In this document: positions 1 through 11,443 of the stretch, piece by piece
How positions within the stretch are numbered: the first letter of the stretch is position 1
Layout of the letters: every line of letters starts with the position of its first letter
Origin: Tupaia tana
Lineage: Eukaryota; Chordata; Mammalia; Scandentia; Tupaiidae
Direction of reading: 5' to 3'
NCBI GenBank assembly: GCA_026018925.1
Contig: JAKSZU010000016.1
Coordinates: 30,160,877 to 30,224,876, forward strand
Length of the DNA: 64,000 nt
Notes under the pieces: model-generated
Seen by the model: only the letters and a program-made list of their open reading frames with translations
Told to the model about the DNA's origin: nothing
The model's database searches: none
Program-made: the position numbers and the translations under genes

Positions 1-80
1 CTTTCCGTCTCTCTCACTTTCTCCCACTCTATCCCTCTCTGGTCAAATTTAAATTAAATTAAATAATTATTTTTTAAAAA
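1..80 (+). mobile_element. Short SINE, 3' end only
   Basis: CT-rich stretch followed by CTCTGGTCAAATTTAAATT and an A/T-rich tail. The tRNA-like head lies beyond the window edge. Confidence 0.75.
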
Positions 81-677
81 AAGAAAAGTGAAAGCCTTTT
101 TAGAAGTTTTTTACTGCTTTGGACAGAATAGAGTCATCTTACATAGCATCAAAGTACCAAATATGGTATAATAGATCACTCTTTGAGAAAACTTTTCATT
201 GTTTTAACTTTAATGTTTATATTAGTCATGCATGTTCTCATGAATGCTGTCTCCAAGACAGTATGCTTTTAGATAGATTTAATATGTTCATGTAACTGGA
301 CAACATCTGCCGTGGAGTACTACATAAAGACTTATTAAAATGTTTATATATGACAATAAGAAAATAATCATTATATTTGTTTAATATATTCAAAAGTCAA
401 GTCACTAAATATACTCAGCATAATTAAATTTCAGTTACTGAAGTGAGCCAAAAATCACACTTTGAAAGAGAAAGAATGTGGCTGAAATCTGAACTCTCAG
501 ATGATTCATTTATTCATTAATTCATTTGATAAATGTTTACTGAACATTTATGTGATAGAAAAATGTGTCATTCTCTAAAAATAAAAGTGTATAATATGTA
601 GTTTCTGTTTTTAAGAATCTATTATTTTTAGAAGCTCAATGAGGAATCAGTTTTTATTGTTGTTCTTAATATTTACC
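81..677. other. AT-rich sequence, no gene seen
   Basis: No coding region is recognised. Around 500-550 the text (ATTCATTTATTCATTAATTC, then a 'tgtttactgaac' stretch) resembles the end of an old mammalian interspersed repeat, but it is too short to name. Confidence 0.5.
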
Positions 678-899
678 AGACGGTGCTGGTGCTAAGAGAG
701 AGAGAAACTAAGAAATCACTCCCCATGGGGGATGGTCATACTGCAAACCCTTCTCCTTCATATTTTCCTCTTTTCAGGACTTTGTTCAAGCAAACACACA
801 AGCCCAACCTGTTTTACAGGCTGCTGGATCCAAGATTCAAACCACATAGCAGGCCATGTGGGATCCAGTCACCTTAACCACCATGCCACCAGCTGGTCT
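678..899 (-). mobile_element. Long SINE, diverged
   Basis: Reads on the minus strand from ACCAGCTGGTGGCATGGTGG through a decayed B box to the GAGAAGG-type body and the CT-rich stretch. The terminal A tail is not clear. Many CpG sites are lost, so this is an older copy. Confidence 0.8.
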
Positions 900-1149
900 G
901 AGGCATCAGTTTTGTATGTTTATTCTATATTTTCTAGGTCTAGAACTAGGTTCACAGTCTTGTTTACCATTGTAATTGCCTTTTTAAATAAAATTTTTAT
1001 ATTTTAATTACATGTAACATATACATTAATAATTACTTATCTATATGCAATGGATGTTTGAACAACATGGGTTGAACTGAATGGGTTCATTTATACAGAT
1101 TTTTCTTTATAAATACTACAAATGTATTTTCTCTTCTTATGATTTTCCT

Positions 1150-1412
1150 TTTTTTTTATTTTTTTCAGAGGTTTTTGCTATAGGGTGAGTGCACTTGCCA
1201 GAAAGAGAGAGTGAGAGAGAGACAGAAAGCGAGAAATCACCCCCCAGGGAGGATGACCACACTGCAATCCCTTCTCCATTCTCCTCTCAGGATCTTGGGT
1301 ATGCACACACACGTGTCCAGTGTGAGTGTAAGCCACCGGATCTGAGACTTGAACTGCGGCCAACTACATGGGAGTCCAGCGACACAGCCATTACGGCAAC
1401 TGCTGGTCCCTT
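1150..1412 (-). mobile_element. Long SINE
   Basis: The T-run at 1150-1165 is the complement of the A tail. It is followed by the CTATAGC motif, the CT-rich stretch, body and tRNA-like head, ending at CTGCTGGTCCC. An internal deletion removes part of the GGAGGAGAAG body. Confidence 0.9.
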
Positions 1413-1469
1413 TTTACAATTTTCCTAACATTTTCTTTTCTCTAGCTTACTTTTATCTTTTTAGAATTA

Positions 1470-1611
1470 TTTAATTTTATTTATTATTATTATTTTTTAA
1501 CTTGATGAGAAAGAGCAAGTGAGAAAGCAAGTGACCAGGTCTAGGACTCCAACTGCAGTTGGCCATGTAGGAGTCCAGTGCCCCAACCACAAAGCTACCT
1601 GCTGTCCCCGT
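1470..1611 (-). mobile_element. Short SINE
   Basis: The (TTATTA)n tail complement, a GA-rich stretch and a head ending CTACCTGCTGTCCC match the short class read in reverse. B-box region: GACTCCAACTGCAGTTGG. Confidence 0.8.
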
Positions 1612-1744
1612 CTCTAGCTTACTTTATTGTAAGAATACAACATACAATATATATAGTATAAAGTACATGTTAATCTACTGTATATGTTATTGGTAAGGCT
1701 TCTAGACAATAGTAGGCTATTAGTGAAGATTCAGGGGAGTCAAA

Positions 1745-1995
1745 AGTTATAGGACCAGCTCAGTGGCACAGGTGGCAGAAATGCTGTTGTGTGATGCTGG
1801 GGGCAATGTGGAATGGCTCCAGGTTGCATCTTGAGTCTACCTGAACACACCAGTCATGTCAGTTATCCTGGCTAACTGAAAGGCTGAGGGGAGGATTATA
1901 GTATAAAGACCTGGTTAAGAAAGAGTTTCTTCCTCTCTTTTGCTTTCTTTCACTTTCATGGGAAATAAATAAATAAGCTTACAAAAACACTTATA
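1745..1995 (+). mobile_element. Third-type SINE
   Basis: Head GGACCAGCTCAGTGGCACAG, a central CCTGAACACACC segment, a CT-rich stretch, then AAATAAATAAATAAGCTTAC. It shares body and tail with the copies near 7.4, 17.6, 53.2 and 55.0 kb. Confidence 0.65.
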
Positions 1996-2013
1996 CATCA
2001 ATTTCATTTTGTT

Positions 2014-2279
2014 TTAAGAGTTTTTTGCCTTAGGCACATGTGCACGCCACAAAGAGAGAGAGAGACAGAGACAGAGACAGTGACAGGGAAAGTAGAATCA
2101 CTCCCCGGGGGGGGGGGGTGGCCATGCCATAATCTCTTCTCTTTCACTCTTCTCCTGGGATCTTGGGCATGCACGCACACGTGCCCTGCATGATTTATAA
2201 GCTCCTGGGACCAGGATTTGAACTACGGTTGGCCATGTGGGAGTCAGCGATGTAACCGCTATGCCATCTGCTGGCCCTA
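2014..2279 (-). mobile_element. Long SINE
   Basis: Complement of the 3' motif (TTTTTTGCCTTAGGC), GA-rich stretch, C-run/G-run hairpin with a G10 tract at 2108-2117, and head ending CATCTGCTGGCCC. Confidence 0.85.
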
Positions 2280-2339
2280 TACATGAATTTTCAATTGCAC
2301 AGGGGGTTGGCATTCCTAACCCCCACATTGTTTAAAAGT

Positions 2340-2600
2340 CAACTGTAATTTTTTAATAGAGCATATACAAATATGTAATATAATTCTTAAAAAATTTAAT
2401 TATAATTAATTTTATTAATTATATATAATAATTATGTATAATACTATACAATACAATATGTAATAATTACATATAATTAATATATAATTAAAATATTAAT
2501 ATATATTATATAAATAATAAATATGTTAATTATATATTAATATATAATTATATATAAGTAATTATAAAATTATTTCATAATCTGAAATATGCTGATTTTT
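2340..2600. repeat. AT-rich low-complexity (TAATTATATA)n
   Basis: Almost pure A/T from 2380 to 2580, made of imperfect TAATTATATA-like units with local palindromes. No other signal is seen between the SINE ending at 2279 and 2845. Confidence 0.7.
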
Positions 2601-2845
2601 TAATCTCTCAGGCTGTATTGGGAATTTTACATATTTTATAGGTATAAAAAATAGATCAGGACTTGGTTCTTAGAAGTACTATATTTATTACAGCATCATT
2701 GTGAGGTTCTATTCCACGAATGTAATTCTTTTAATTTTACAAAGCTCTCTACCAATAACTAATTAATTAACTGAAAATAAAAGACATTTTATTTTACTTA
2801 CATATACTGTAACACAAATATTTATATTTTTAAAATAAAAACTTT

Positions 2846-3080
2846 TTAGTACAGCAGTTAAGTGCAGTGCGTAGGGAGCCAGATCACACATGGACAACCA
2901 TAGTTAAATTCCTGCCCTGAAAGCTTGAAAAACACACCGGATACCTGTGTACTTGTGCCCCCAATGCTGCCAGTATAGATAAACAGAACAACAACAAAAA
3001 AAGGGTTGTGATATGACTATACCCCATTGGTAGGATCTTTCTCTCTCTTTTCTTTTCTCTGTGGCAGTTAAAAAATAAGG
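2846..3080 (+). mobile_element. Long SINE, highly diverged
   Basis: A decayed head (GTACAGCAGTTAAGTGC), CTTGAAAAACACACCGGATA and a late CT-rich stretch keep the order of the long SINE. The target duplication cannot be recognised. Confidence 0.65.
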
Positions 3081-3174
3081 AAATCAGAATGTCTAGGGGT
3101 TGGACATGGACATTGATATTTTTTAGAAATCTCCCTTGTGACAAACACTATTTTAAAAACAAATAAACCTTTAC

Positions 3175-3385
3175 TGACTGCTTATGCTTACCCAAACACT
3201 CTTCCTAGAGTCTTCATACTCTCATTTGCTCATCAGTAAAACTTTTTAACAAAGGTACTGTTTTTATCCCCATTTTAAAGATGAGAAAACTGAGACCCAA
3301 AGAGTTTAAGTAACCTGCAAAGAATTGTGTAGACACATTTTGTTGGAAAAAAAGGATCTGAGGCAGACCATCTGACTATTGTTTA
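3175..3385 (-). mobile_element. MIR element, partial
   Basis: The core 'tatccccattttaaagatga' followed by GAAAACTGAGACCCAAAGAG and AAGTAACCTGC is the reverse complement of the MIR core. A decayed tRNA-like portion continues to about 3385. MIR is an ancient mammalian tRNA-derived SINE. Confidence 0.85.
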
Positions 3386-5177
3386 ATATGAAAAAAAAAC
3401 AAGCATCGAAATAGTGACAATAAATAATTAAACCCACAGTAAAAGGAAGGTAAGAGAAGTACAAGCCATATCGTAAAGAGCTGAGTATACAGCGCTATGC
3501 TCCAGCAGTCTGAGATACATACTAGGGCGCTTTTATTCTTTTCTTTGACAGTTTGAAATACTAACAATTGGGACAAACGGCATTTAGAAACAAGAGTTCT
3601 CAGTTTTACATAGTAAAATTCAGGTTGAAGACCTTATCATATAAAGATGCCCAATAATTTCATTTATTTATGGGATTCTAAGCATATATACATTCAGGGC
3701 TTATGTACTTCAAATACCGATTTAGGAATAGATATCAAAGCAAATGTGTTATTCCTTTTGATAAATGGAAAGAACGGTTTATTCTAAGCGAGAAGAATAG
3801 CATTAAGTAGAAGCAAAATATGCGAACAACAATGCTTTCGGAAAAATGTAAGAAATTCTGAAATGACTGCAAACTGGATCGCCTGTAACTGTTGCAGAGG
3901 TCAGGTAATACCTAGGGACCAGCTCTCTTGGACCTGATCTTTAGGTTCAGCACCCTGCCAGCCCTTCAGTTCTCTTTTTTTCTCTGCTCTCAATGAGGCT
4001 AACTACCAAATGAAAGAATCTGTAGATGGCACAGGGCACTCTATATTTTCTCCAACTCTTGAAGTAAACATTCATACTTGCCAAGCAGAGAAACATGGGC
4101 CCTAATGTTCATGTCAGCAGTGTATTACATAATGACAATCAGTTCTTGGCTTTCTGCAACACCCTTTTAGCCCATTGTCAATGCTTATGGTACAAATTTA
4201 AATAGAGATTATGCAAATACCTACAATACAAGGATGCCAACAAAAATTCCATGGTGTTTCTCAAAACAAAGCAGTACCAGAAAAGACATGGTTTTCAATT
4301 TAATTGCATTAAAATTGGTCTCTTTTGACATATTTTCTTGGAAATAAAAGAGAGAGAAAATTGTATTTTTTTTTGGTAGAAACTGTATGCTATTACAGAA
4401 ACAACATACTACTCATGAAAAAAAAACACCCAGACTAATTTCAAAATATCTCATAGATATTAAATACTGAAACTAGAATATAAGTTCCATAAAATAGTCA
4501 ATGAGGATATACAGAAGAACATATAATTATGGCCTCCATTGATTAGGAAATGAGTCTTTCTAATGATTAAACTCTGTATTGTTAGTAAAAATAATCTGTT
4601 CATTTCAAAGGTATAAAGAAAAATTAGTTGACCTCTATTTGCTGCTTTTGCTCTTCTGACTATTGGTAATTCTTTTCTTTCGTTTTGGCTATCTCTGGAA
4701 ATGTGTTTTATGACATAATGTTTTGCAGGCTGAACCTTAACACTCTAGCACAGCCATGCACATAGACTGCTAGTGACATCAAAATGGCATTTCATGTCAA
4801 ATTTCTTAGGATCTTCTTTCTGCTATCGCGCATAAGTACATTCTTTGTCTGCCTTTAGTAAAGCATTTAGCCATGAAGGTGCGGACTCATCAAGGAATTT
4901 TGTGATGGATGATAAAAGTATCAAAAGATAAGAATCTACTTTTTTCATAACACTCTCAGAAGGATTTTCTTCATCTACAAAATACCATCTCATAAAGAAA
5001 GCAAGCTCAGTGGCTAAAACTATAGGTTATGTTATCATATTAGTTTCAAAATATAAGGAACTAGCAGACAAAGGTAGAAGCAATAATTTATTTTTGAAGC
5101 ATGGATAATGTGATCTTCTTACTTTTTTTTTTTCCCTTTCCATGAGGAAAAAAGAAATGACCAAGATTTCAAGGCAT
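3386..5177. other. Long stretch without recognised gene or repeat
   Basis: AT-rich sequence with short A-runs and no convincing open frame, splice pattern or repeat. It may be unique sequence or very old decayed repeats. Confidence 0.5.
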
Positions 5178-5480
5178 AGAATTGAAAACTTTTGGGACCA
5201 GCAGTTAGCGTAATGGCTATGTCGCTGGACTCCCACGTAGTCGACCGCGGTTCGAGTCCCGGACCCGGCGGCTTAAACTCACGCCGGGCGCGTGTGCGTG
5301 CGTGCCCAAGATCCCGAGAGGAGAATGGAGGAGAAGGGATTGCGGCGTGGCCATCCCCCCTGGGGGGTGATTTCCTGCTTTCTATCTCTCTGTCTCTCTC
5401 TGTCTGTCTGGCGAGCGCACGCGCCCTATAGCAAAAACCTCTCCAAAAAAAAAAAAAAAAAAAAAGAATTGAAAACTTTT
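5178..5480 (+). mobile_element. Long SINE (subfamily La) with perfect TSD
   Basis: A young copy with most CpGs kept: GGGACCAGCAGTTAGCG at 5194, B box GGTTCGAGTCC, GAGAAGGGATTGCGGCGTGG, and CCCTATAGCAAAAACCTCTC before the A tail. A perfect 16-bp target duplication, agaattgaaaactttt, lies at 5178-5193 and 5465-5480. Confidence 0.97.
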
Positions 5481-6679
5481 TCCTTCTGTTGAAAATACAG
5501 AACAGAAATCAAGACAGACCTATACAAACTAGGACATACCTACCTCTTAGAAAAACAGTCCCCTTCCTTTCACAAGGCCAGATGGTAAACTGCAAACACT
5601 CATTCCCCCCTCCCCCATGCTACCAAAGTCGGCTGCTATGTTGTTTCATGAAAGTGTCTGATTTTTCCTCTTTCTGAAGGGTGAGATGTCCCTTATGGTT
5701 GGATGGCTCCATTATATGTTGACTCATTCAGCAAGAGAGTTAAATAAAAGAAAATGTTGCCCACATCATGACTTTGACTTCAAAATCCATTTCCTAACCT
5801 TTTGAAATTTCAGTGAAAAGCATTCTTTCTTTTGTGTGCTGTCAGGGAAACCTAGCTGCGGTCATATTTCTAATGTCTGGTGCTGCTTCTGTGACAGGGT
5901 CTTGTTGATGGAACCATTCTAACTAGACTGGAAGGCATGGCCCCTAAGCCTTTGTGATCATTTGCTTGCTGACCCCCTCAGTGAAGGGCGATGAATTGCT
6001 TGTTACTTTTTGAGTTTCCCTGAGTCAGAGAGACTATTACATGCTCTTGGGAGATGGTTTTAAGCAAAGTTGTTTTAAAATCACCTTAACTAGTCTATGG
6101 AAGGTGAGTTTTACCTAATGCTGTCCATTCATGACTTGCTAGTCTGTGTCATTTCTCCAACTGGGAAGTCCATGTGTATGCACATGGGAAGTACATATAC
6201 ATGTAAGAGGTTTGGTTTAACACTACTTGAGGATGTTAATTCAAACAGGAACAAAGGGATAATAATTTTGTGACAGATTACTGTTCCCCACTGGTCAAAA
6301 AGAAAATTGATCTTAAGAACAGTGGACCTTCCACTGCATTGTACATTCCAATGGAATGAAAGCCTGAAACAACAGTGCAACTTACACTGCCCTCTCGTTT
6401 TCCATCACACTATTAGCACTTAGAACATTAACTGGTATACAGTAGATGCTTGCTAAATATATACCAAATCAATGATAACTTAATTCCTTCAATGAATTTT
6501 AAAATCTTCTATTAAACTCCTTAGATATACTTTTTGTATTATTTTATTTCCTCAGTTTTTCTTTTTATAACTTCAGCACTGTACGATGAATTTCTTAAGG
6601 TTAATTATAGTCCTGAAAAAACATATTTCTATATCTTTTATTCTGATCATCATCAATACTCATATTAAAACACATGCAA
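5481..6679. other. No gene recognised; possible L2 scrap
   Basis: Mostly unassigned. Positions 6385-6475 (TTAGCACTTAGAACATTAAC, then a 'cagtagatgcttgctaaat' stretch) resemble the 3' part of an L2 element on the plus strand. No intact frame is seen. Confidence 0.4.
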
Positions 6680-6850
6680 ATGGTCAGCAGGTACCGTGGT
6701 AGTTAAGACTCTCACAAGGCTGATTGCAGTTCAAGTCCTGGACCTGGTGGCTTGCTTACTTACTTCCTCTCTCTCTCTCTCTCTCTCTTGTGAGTGTGTG
6801 TGTGCCCTATAGTAAATTAAATAATAATAATAAGTAAAATAAAATAATTT
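6680..6850 (+). mobile_element. Short SINE
   Basis: GGTCAGCAGGTACCGTGGTA head, B box GTTCAAGTCC, GGCTTGCTTACTTAC, a (CT)n run at 6770-6789 and an (AATAAT)n tail. The 'tgccctatagtaaatt' stretch before the tail echoes the long class, so this copy may be an intermediate. Confidence 0.85.
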
Positions 6851-6851
6851 T

Positions 6852-7098
6852 TGGAGGTTTTTTGCCACAGGGAGTGTGTGCCTGCAAGAGAGAAAAACAG
6901 AGACAGTGAAAAGGAAAGTGAGAAATCACCCCCAGGATGGATTGATCATGCTTCAATCACTTCTCCATTTTCCTGCGTTCTTGGGCATGCACACACATGC
7001 ACCTGGTGTTAGTTTCAAGTCCTTATGTCTGGAACGTGAGGCATGGTCTGCCATATGAGAGTCCAGCAATGTAACAAGTATGCCATCTGCTGGCCCCA
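6852..7098 (-). mobile_element. Long SINE
   Basis: Starts with the complement of the 3' motif (GGAGGTTTTTTGCCACAGG) and ends at CATCTGCTGGCCCC. It abuts the A-rich tail of the short SINE just upstream. Confidence 0.9.
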
Positions 7099-7108
7099 AA
7101 TAATTGTT

Positions 7109-7110
<2 letters not shown>

Positions 7111-7151
<41 letters not shown>
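7111..7151. repeat. (CA)n microsatellite
   Basis: About 20 uninterrupted CA units between two SINEs. Confidence 0.98.
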
Positions 7152-7152
<1 letters not shown>

Positions 7153-7153
<1 letters not shown>

Positions 7154-7400
7154 GCTGGAGAGGGCCCTGTAACAGTTAAGTGCTATTTGTTTGGAACCTA
7201 CTCCCATATGGCTCACTGTGGTTCGAGTCCTGGCTTCAATAACTTGAAAATTCTGACAGGATAGAGATAATGGAAGAAAAATGATTGAAGTATGACCACG
7301 CCCCATTAGGGAATGCTTTCTCTCTCTTGCCTTCTCTCTTTTTCGTTTTGGTGAGTACACATGCCCTTTAGCAATAAATACATAAAACAAAACAAAGTAA
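7153..7400 (+). mobile_element. Long SINE, diverged
   Basis: B box GGTTCGAGTCC is kept at 7219-7229. The body and CT-rich stretch are decayed and the copy ends TTTAGCAATAAATACATAAA. The head is atypical (GGAGAGGGCCCTGTAACAG). Confidence 0.75.
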
Positions 7401-7404
7401 CACA

Positions 7405-7640
7405 CAGGATGGAGCCTGGTGGTGATGCAGTGATAATGCAACAGATTCTACTCGGAAAATGTCCTGTGTTCACATCCAGGGACTTGCCTGAGTATGTCAG
7501 GTATGTATATGCCCATGATCCAAGCTGTGTGAGACTAGAAGTGGATTATGGCATGACGACTCTGTTGGGATTGCCTGTCTTTCCTTCTGTCTCTCTCTCA
7601 ATGAAAAAAATTAATAAACAAGCTTTAAAAAGTACATGCT
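7405..7640 (+). mobile_element. Third-type SINE
   Basis: GGAGCCTGGTGGTGATGCAG head, GTTCACATCC in the B-box position, a central GACTTGCCTGAGTATG, a CT-rich stretch and AATAAACAAGCTTTAAAA tail. Confidence 0.7.
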
Positions 7641-7810
7641 GGGGCCAGCAGATGGTGTAGTAATTACATCACTGGATTACTACATGATTGATGGCAGTTT
7701 GAGTCCTGGACCCAGAGGCTAGTGGCTTTCTTTCTCATTTTCCCTCTCTCTCTGTGTCTATCTCTGGTCAAATGAAAAATAAATGAATGAATAAATGAAA
7801 TGAAATATTT
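7641..7810 (+). mobile_element. Short SINE
   Basis: GGGGCCAGCAGATGGTGTAG head, B box GTTTGAGTCC, a CT-rich stretch, CTCTGGTCAAATG and (AAATGAAT)n tail. It directly follows the third-type SINE. Confidence 0.9.
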
Positions 7811-8037
7811 TTTAAAACTCTTAAAAATATAGATGCTAATTTCTAATAAGAAATTGAATTTAATAAAGAATAAATATATTATCTTACTTTCAGCATTTCT
7901 ACAAACTAATGTTGTTTTATATTACAGAACTGTAGCTGATAGTATAGCTTTAAGATTATTACATAAAAGAAGTCTAAGGATCATATATAGTCCAGGGAAA
8001 ATTATTTTGCCAACACTGTATTTCCATAACATACTGC

Positions 8038-8113
8038 TTTGTCAGAAAAGTCATGATGTATTTTTCTACATTTTCTACGCAAAAATGCATCATGACTTTT
8101 ATGACAAACCAAT
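8038..8113. mobile_element. Palindromic MITE, mariner-like
   Basis: The arms TGTCAGAAAAGTCATGATG (8040-8058) and CATCATGACTTTTATGACA (8089-8107) are inverted and nearly perfect, around a roughly 30-bp loop. This is one of five copies in the window. The TTGGGTTRTC end resembles Tc1/mariner ends. Confidence 0.75.
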
Positions 8114-8134
8114 ATTTAGTTAAATATATTTTTA

Positions 8135-8560
8135 ATTCCTTAAATATGCATTGCTTACTGCCATTATTGTGCCAGCTTTGTTCTAGTCACAAGGAATATC
8201 ACCATGAACAAAATGATAAAATTCCCTACCCATTCACAGTGGAGCTTTCATTCTAATAGGGAAAAACAGAAAATTAAAAGTAGATTTTTAAATTATATTG
8301 ATATTAAAAGGTAATTATTACAATGGAGACTATTCAAAAGTCTGAAGGAGTGGGTAGTAGGCCAGCCTAAGAGTTTTACAATTTTAAAATGTGGCCAAGA
8401 TACTTCTAAACAGAGGCTTGAGAGGATTTGAGAGAAGTGAAACTGTAAGTTATGCAGATACCTGGGGATACCATTCCAAGCAAAGGGAAGAACAAATGTA
8501 AAGCTATTAAGGAAAATATGTGCTAAAGAAAAAGGGGCACGCACCTCTCCCAAATGTAGA
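8135..8560 (+). mobile_element. Ancient interspersed repeat (name uncertain), part 1
   Basis: 'gtgccagctttgttctagtc', then the 'aacaaaatgataaaattccc' and 'gtggagctttcattctaata' stretches, and later CCTGGGGATACCATTCCAAG, follow the order of a widespread old mammalian repeat that I recognise but cannot name. It appears to continue in the 9375-10110 segment. Confidence 0.55.
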
Positions 8561-8639
8561 CCAAATCTGCAGTTGCTATGGTCTTTCCCTCTGACCCCAC
8601 TGTGAGCCTCTGCCTTCACAGAGTAGAAAGACTTTTAGA

Positions 8640-9374
8640 AATCAAATGATATGAGCTGTTCTTGGCCACTCCTAGATTTTCAGTGTAGAAAATTCATAAC
8701 AGGAGAAACTATACAGAGAAGGTGCTTGGGACTGTAGGGTACTAAGAAAGGCTATATAACATAACATACCTACAATGAGAGCAGTCAAGTATGACTTCCC
8801 AGCAGCAGGAAAATGAGCTGTGGTTGAGTTCCTGTGTCCAAAGTGTAGGCACCACGTCCTTTCAAAACATGCCATTTGCTAGCCTATTATTTCTGAACTC
8901 TGTGGCTAGCCCCTAAGTTGGAAAAGAGAAAAGATGCTGAAAGTGAGAGATGATGTAGAGGTGGAGATAAAGCAAAATAACGAAAAGGCAGAGGCTAGGC
9001 TGCACAGGTGCTCTCAGTGGTAGCCAAAGGTGCTCAGGCTTTCTTTGGTGGGGAGGGACTGCTCACCATCTTCCTAAGAGTCAGGTCCCAAACTACTGAT
9101 TTGTATGTGACAGTAACAATGCACACTGCTCAACCACCTGCTAATGCAGTATTTTTAAAAAATTATTCTCCATTTCACTCATAATTATTGCTTATTAAGA
9201 GGAATTTTGCCACCTAAATGGTACCCCACTGTTAATCTTTGATGTTACTTTAGACATTTCTGTGCATAGGTTTTCAGTTGTTATTTTACCATATATACAT
9301 TTTTATGCTCCCTTTGTATTTAACATATAAACATTTTTTCATGTTGAAAATAAAATATGCTGGACAAGTTTTTC
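8640..9374. other. Unassigned sequence
   Basis: It lies between the two halves of the ancient repeat. It contains GGTACCCCACTGTTAATC and other non-repetitive text, and no gene is recognised. Confidence 0.4.
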
Positions 9375-10110
9375 AAAGAGTAAGGAGGCCAGGATGTCTA
9401 GAGTAGAATATAAGATGAGAAAATGTTTGGAAATGAGCTGACAGAATCAATGAGGCTACACTGGCAGGGCTTCCTAGCCACTGGAGGATTTTGGTTTTTG
9501 TTCTGAGTCTGATGGGTTGCCATTGGAGGCTTCTAAGCCAAGGAGTGTCAATCTGAATTACATTTAAAAAGAATAACTCTGAATGCTGTGCTGAGAACAA
9601 ACTATGAGTGAGGGGGCAAGGTTAGAAGCAGGATAATAAAAAGAAGACAGAATATTTGAAGTGAAGGATTTTGATGGCTTGGATCAAAATGGCAGCTACA
9701 AGAGGTGGTAAAATGTGATTCGATTCTGGACATTTTTTGAACATAAAACTGATATTTTTTTAAAGAATTATTTTATTTAACTTTATTATTGTCATTATTA
9801 TTTTCCAGTTTGATCAGAGAGAGACAGAGAGAGAGAGAAGTGAGAAAGCAAGCCACCAGGTCCAAGACTTGAACCATGGTCAGCCATGTGGGAGTCCAGT
9901 GCCTTTAACCACCATGCCACTTGCCGGCCCCAAAACTGATATGTTTGAAATAAAGAGAGGAGTCCATGATTTTTGGCCAATACACTGCAAAGATGGATTT
10001 GAGGTTAATTGTTATGGGAAAACTATGCATGAAGTAGGTTTATGGGGAGGAGTTTTTGGTAGATTGAATGCACAAGATGAGGGGTCAGAAGTGAATAAGC
10101 CAGGGATATA
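9375..10110 (+). mobile_element. Ancient interspersed repeat, part 2, split by a SINE
   Basis: GATGGGTTGCCATTGGAGGC, GAATAACTCTGAATGCTGTG, 'atggcttggatcaaaatggc' and AGAGGAGTCCATGATTTTTG keep the internal order of the same old repeat as 8135-8560. A short SINE interrupts it at 9756-9931. Confidence 0.55.
9745..9942 (-). mobile_element. Short SINE with TSD
   Basis: The body lies at 9756-9931 with a reversed (TTATTA) tail, GA-rich stretch and head ending CCACTTGCCGGCCCC. A perfect 11-bp duplication, aaaactgatat, lies at 9745-9755 and 9932-9942. Confidence 0.93.
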
Positions 10111-10268
10111 AAATTCAATGGATGCATGTAAGACTAAAGAATGGGCTAAATCTATAGTGAGCTGCACGATAATCTCTCCAATGACTGTAATGAAAGACTG
10201 AAAAATAACCAAGCATAGCCTTTCCAAATTATTTGCATTATTAAACTAGTTAATTCAGCAGATTACAA

Positions 10269-10337
10269 ACTGGGTTGTTGGAAAAGTCGTGACTCAGAAA
10301 AAATATGTCATGACGTTTTCAACTACCCAATATTGTA
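10269..10337. mobile_element. Palindromic MITE, mariner-like
   Basis: TGGGTTGTTGGAAAAGTCGT pairs with ACGTTTTCAACTACCCA about 30 bp downstream. This is the second copy of the 8.0-kb palindrome family. Confidence 0.75.
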
Positions 10338-10579
10338 AAATCATCTGACCTATATAAAATAAACTTTTCTAATTTTACACATTACTAAAAAACAACCACT
10401 TTTTTTTTTCATAGGAGGAGAAGGCCATGCTACTTAAATCTTAAATGGGTCATCTAAGATAATTGGTTAGTCATTTAATAAGTAGATGCTTTGTCTGAAC
10501 CTAGAACCCATAGATTAGCTTACTGAATAATTTGAGAGTAAACTGAAAACATCATGATACTTCACTCTTGATAGTTTTG

Positions 10580-10944
10580 GCTGCATTTCTATGACTGAGC
10601 CAGTCTTACACATAACCACAACACAACCAAGAAACATAATCACATAACATTATCTAATATACAGTCTATATTCAAATTTCTTCAGTTGCTCAAAGTGCTT
10701 ATTTATATATTGTTATAATCTAGTATACAGTTAAGGATCATGTTTGACAGTTGGGTTTTGTGACTTTCTAGTCTGCTCCTTCATAAAAGCACCACAGATT
10801 ATTCATAGCCTGACATTTTTGGTATTTTGTAGAACACTTTTGGATTTTTCGTCAAGAGATTATCTTGTAGAATATCTCTGGACCTGCCTGATTGTTCATC
10901 ATAATTGTCTCCAAGATTACTGGTCAGCAAGTACTGCAAAGGGT
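10580..10944 (-). mobile_element. Old L1 fragment, antisense (3' region)
   Basis: Text such as CAGTTAAGGATCATGTTTGA and TTTTGTAGAACAC follows the order of antisense 3' portions of old L1M-type elements. It has no coding capacity. Confidence 0.5.
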
Positions 10945-11153
10945 GTCATATATTTCTCTTTTAAGAAGCGTTCTCCATGTGATATGATCATGCCTCAATC
11001 CCTTCTCCTTCATTTCTCCTTTTTTTTCAGGATTATGGACACATATCTATATGTTCTTAGTGTCTTTCTCAAGTCACCAGGTTGGGAATTAAACCAGTAG
11101 TTGTCCATGTGGGATTCAATCACCTTAACCACCACACCATGTGCTGGCTCCAT
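10945..11153 (-). mobile_element. Long SINE, diverged and truncated
   Basis: CATGCCTCAATCCCTTCTCC (body complement) and head ending CACCATGTGCTGGCTCC. The 3' motif and A tail are missing or decayed. Confidence 0.75.
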
Positions 11154-11186
11154 ATACTTTTTTCTTCCTTTTGTTCTTTCTTTCCT

Positions 11187-11443
11187 TTTTAAGGTTTTGG
11201 CCAACAGGGTGTGTGCCCTCACTGGAGAGAAAGAGAGAAACGGAGAGAGACAAAGAGAGTGAAATTAAGAAATTACTCCCTTGGGGGATGGCCATCTTGC
11301 AATGCCCTCTTCTCTATTCTCATTTTGGGATTTGGGGCATATACACATCTGTCATGATTTTCAAATTGCCAGGCCCAGGACTTGAACTGCAGTTGGCCAT
11401 ATGGAATTCCAGCACCTTAACGACCACACCATCTGCTGCCCCA
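11187..11443 (-). mobile_element. Long SINE
   Basis: TTTTTAAGGTTTTGGCCAAC 3' motif complement, GA-rich stretch, GGGGGATGGCCATC hairpin and head ending CCATCTGCTGCCCC. Confidence 0.88.

Noticed and set aside
5194-5280. tRNA genes suggested by A and B boxes
   Set aside because: Heads lack a tRNA cloverleaf with proper acceptor pairing and are always followed by the SINE body and A tail.
8293-8619. A 108-codon minus-strand frame as a gene
   Set aside because: It lies antisense in an old interspersed repeat and shows no recognisable domain.
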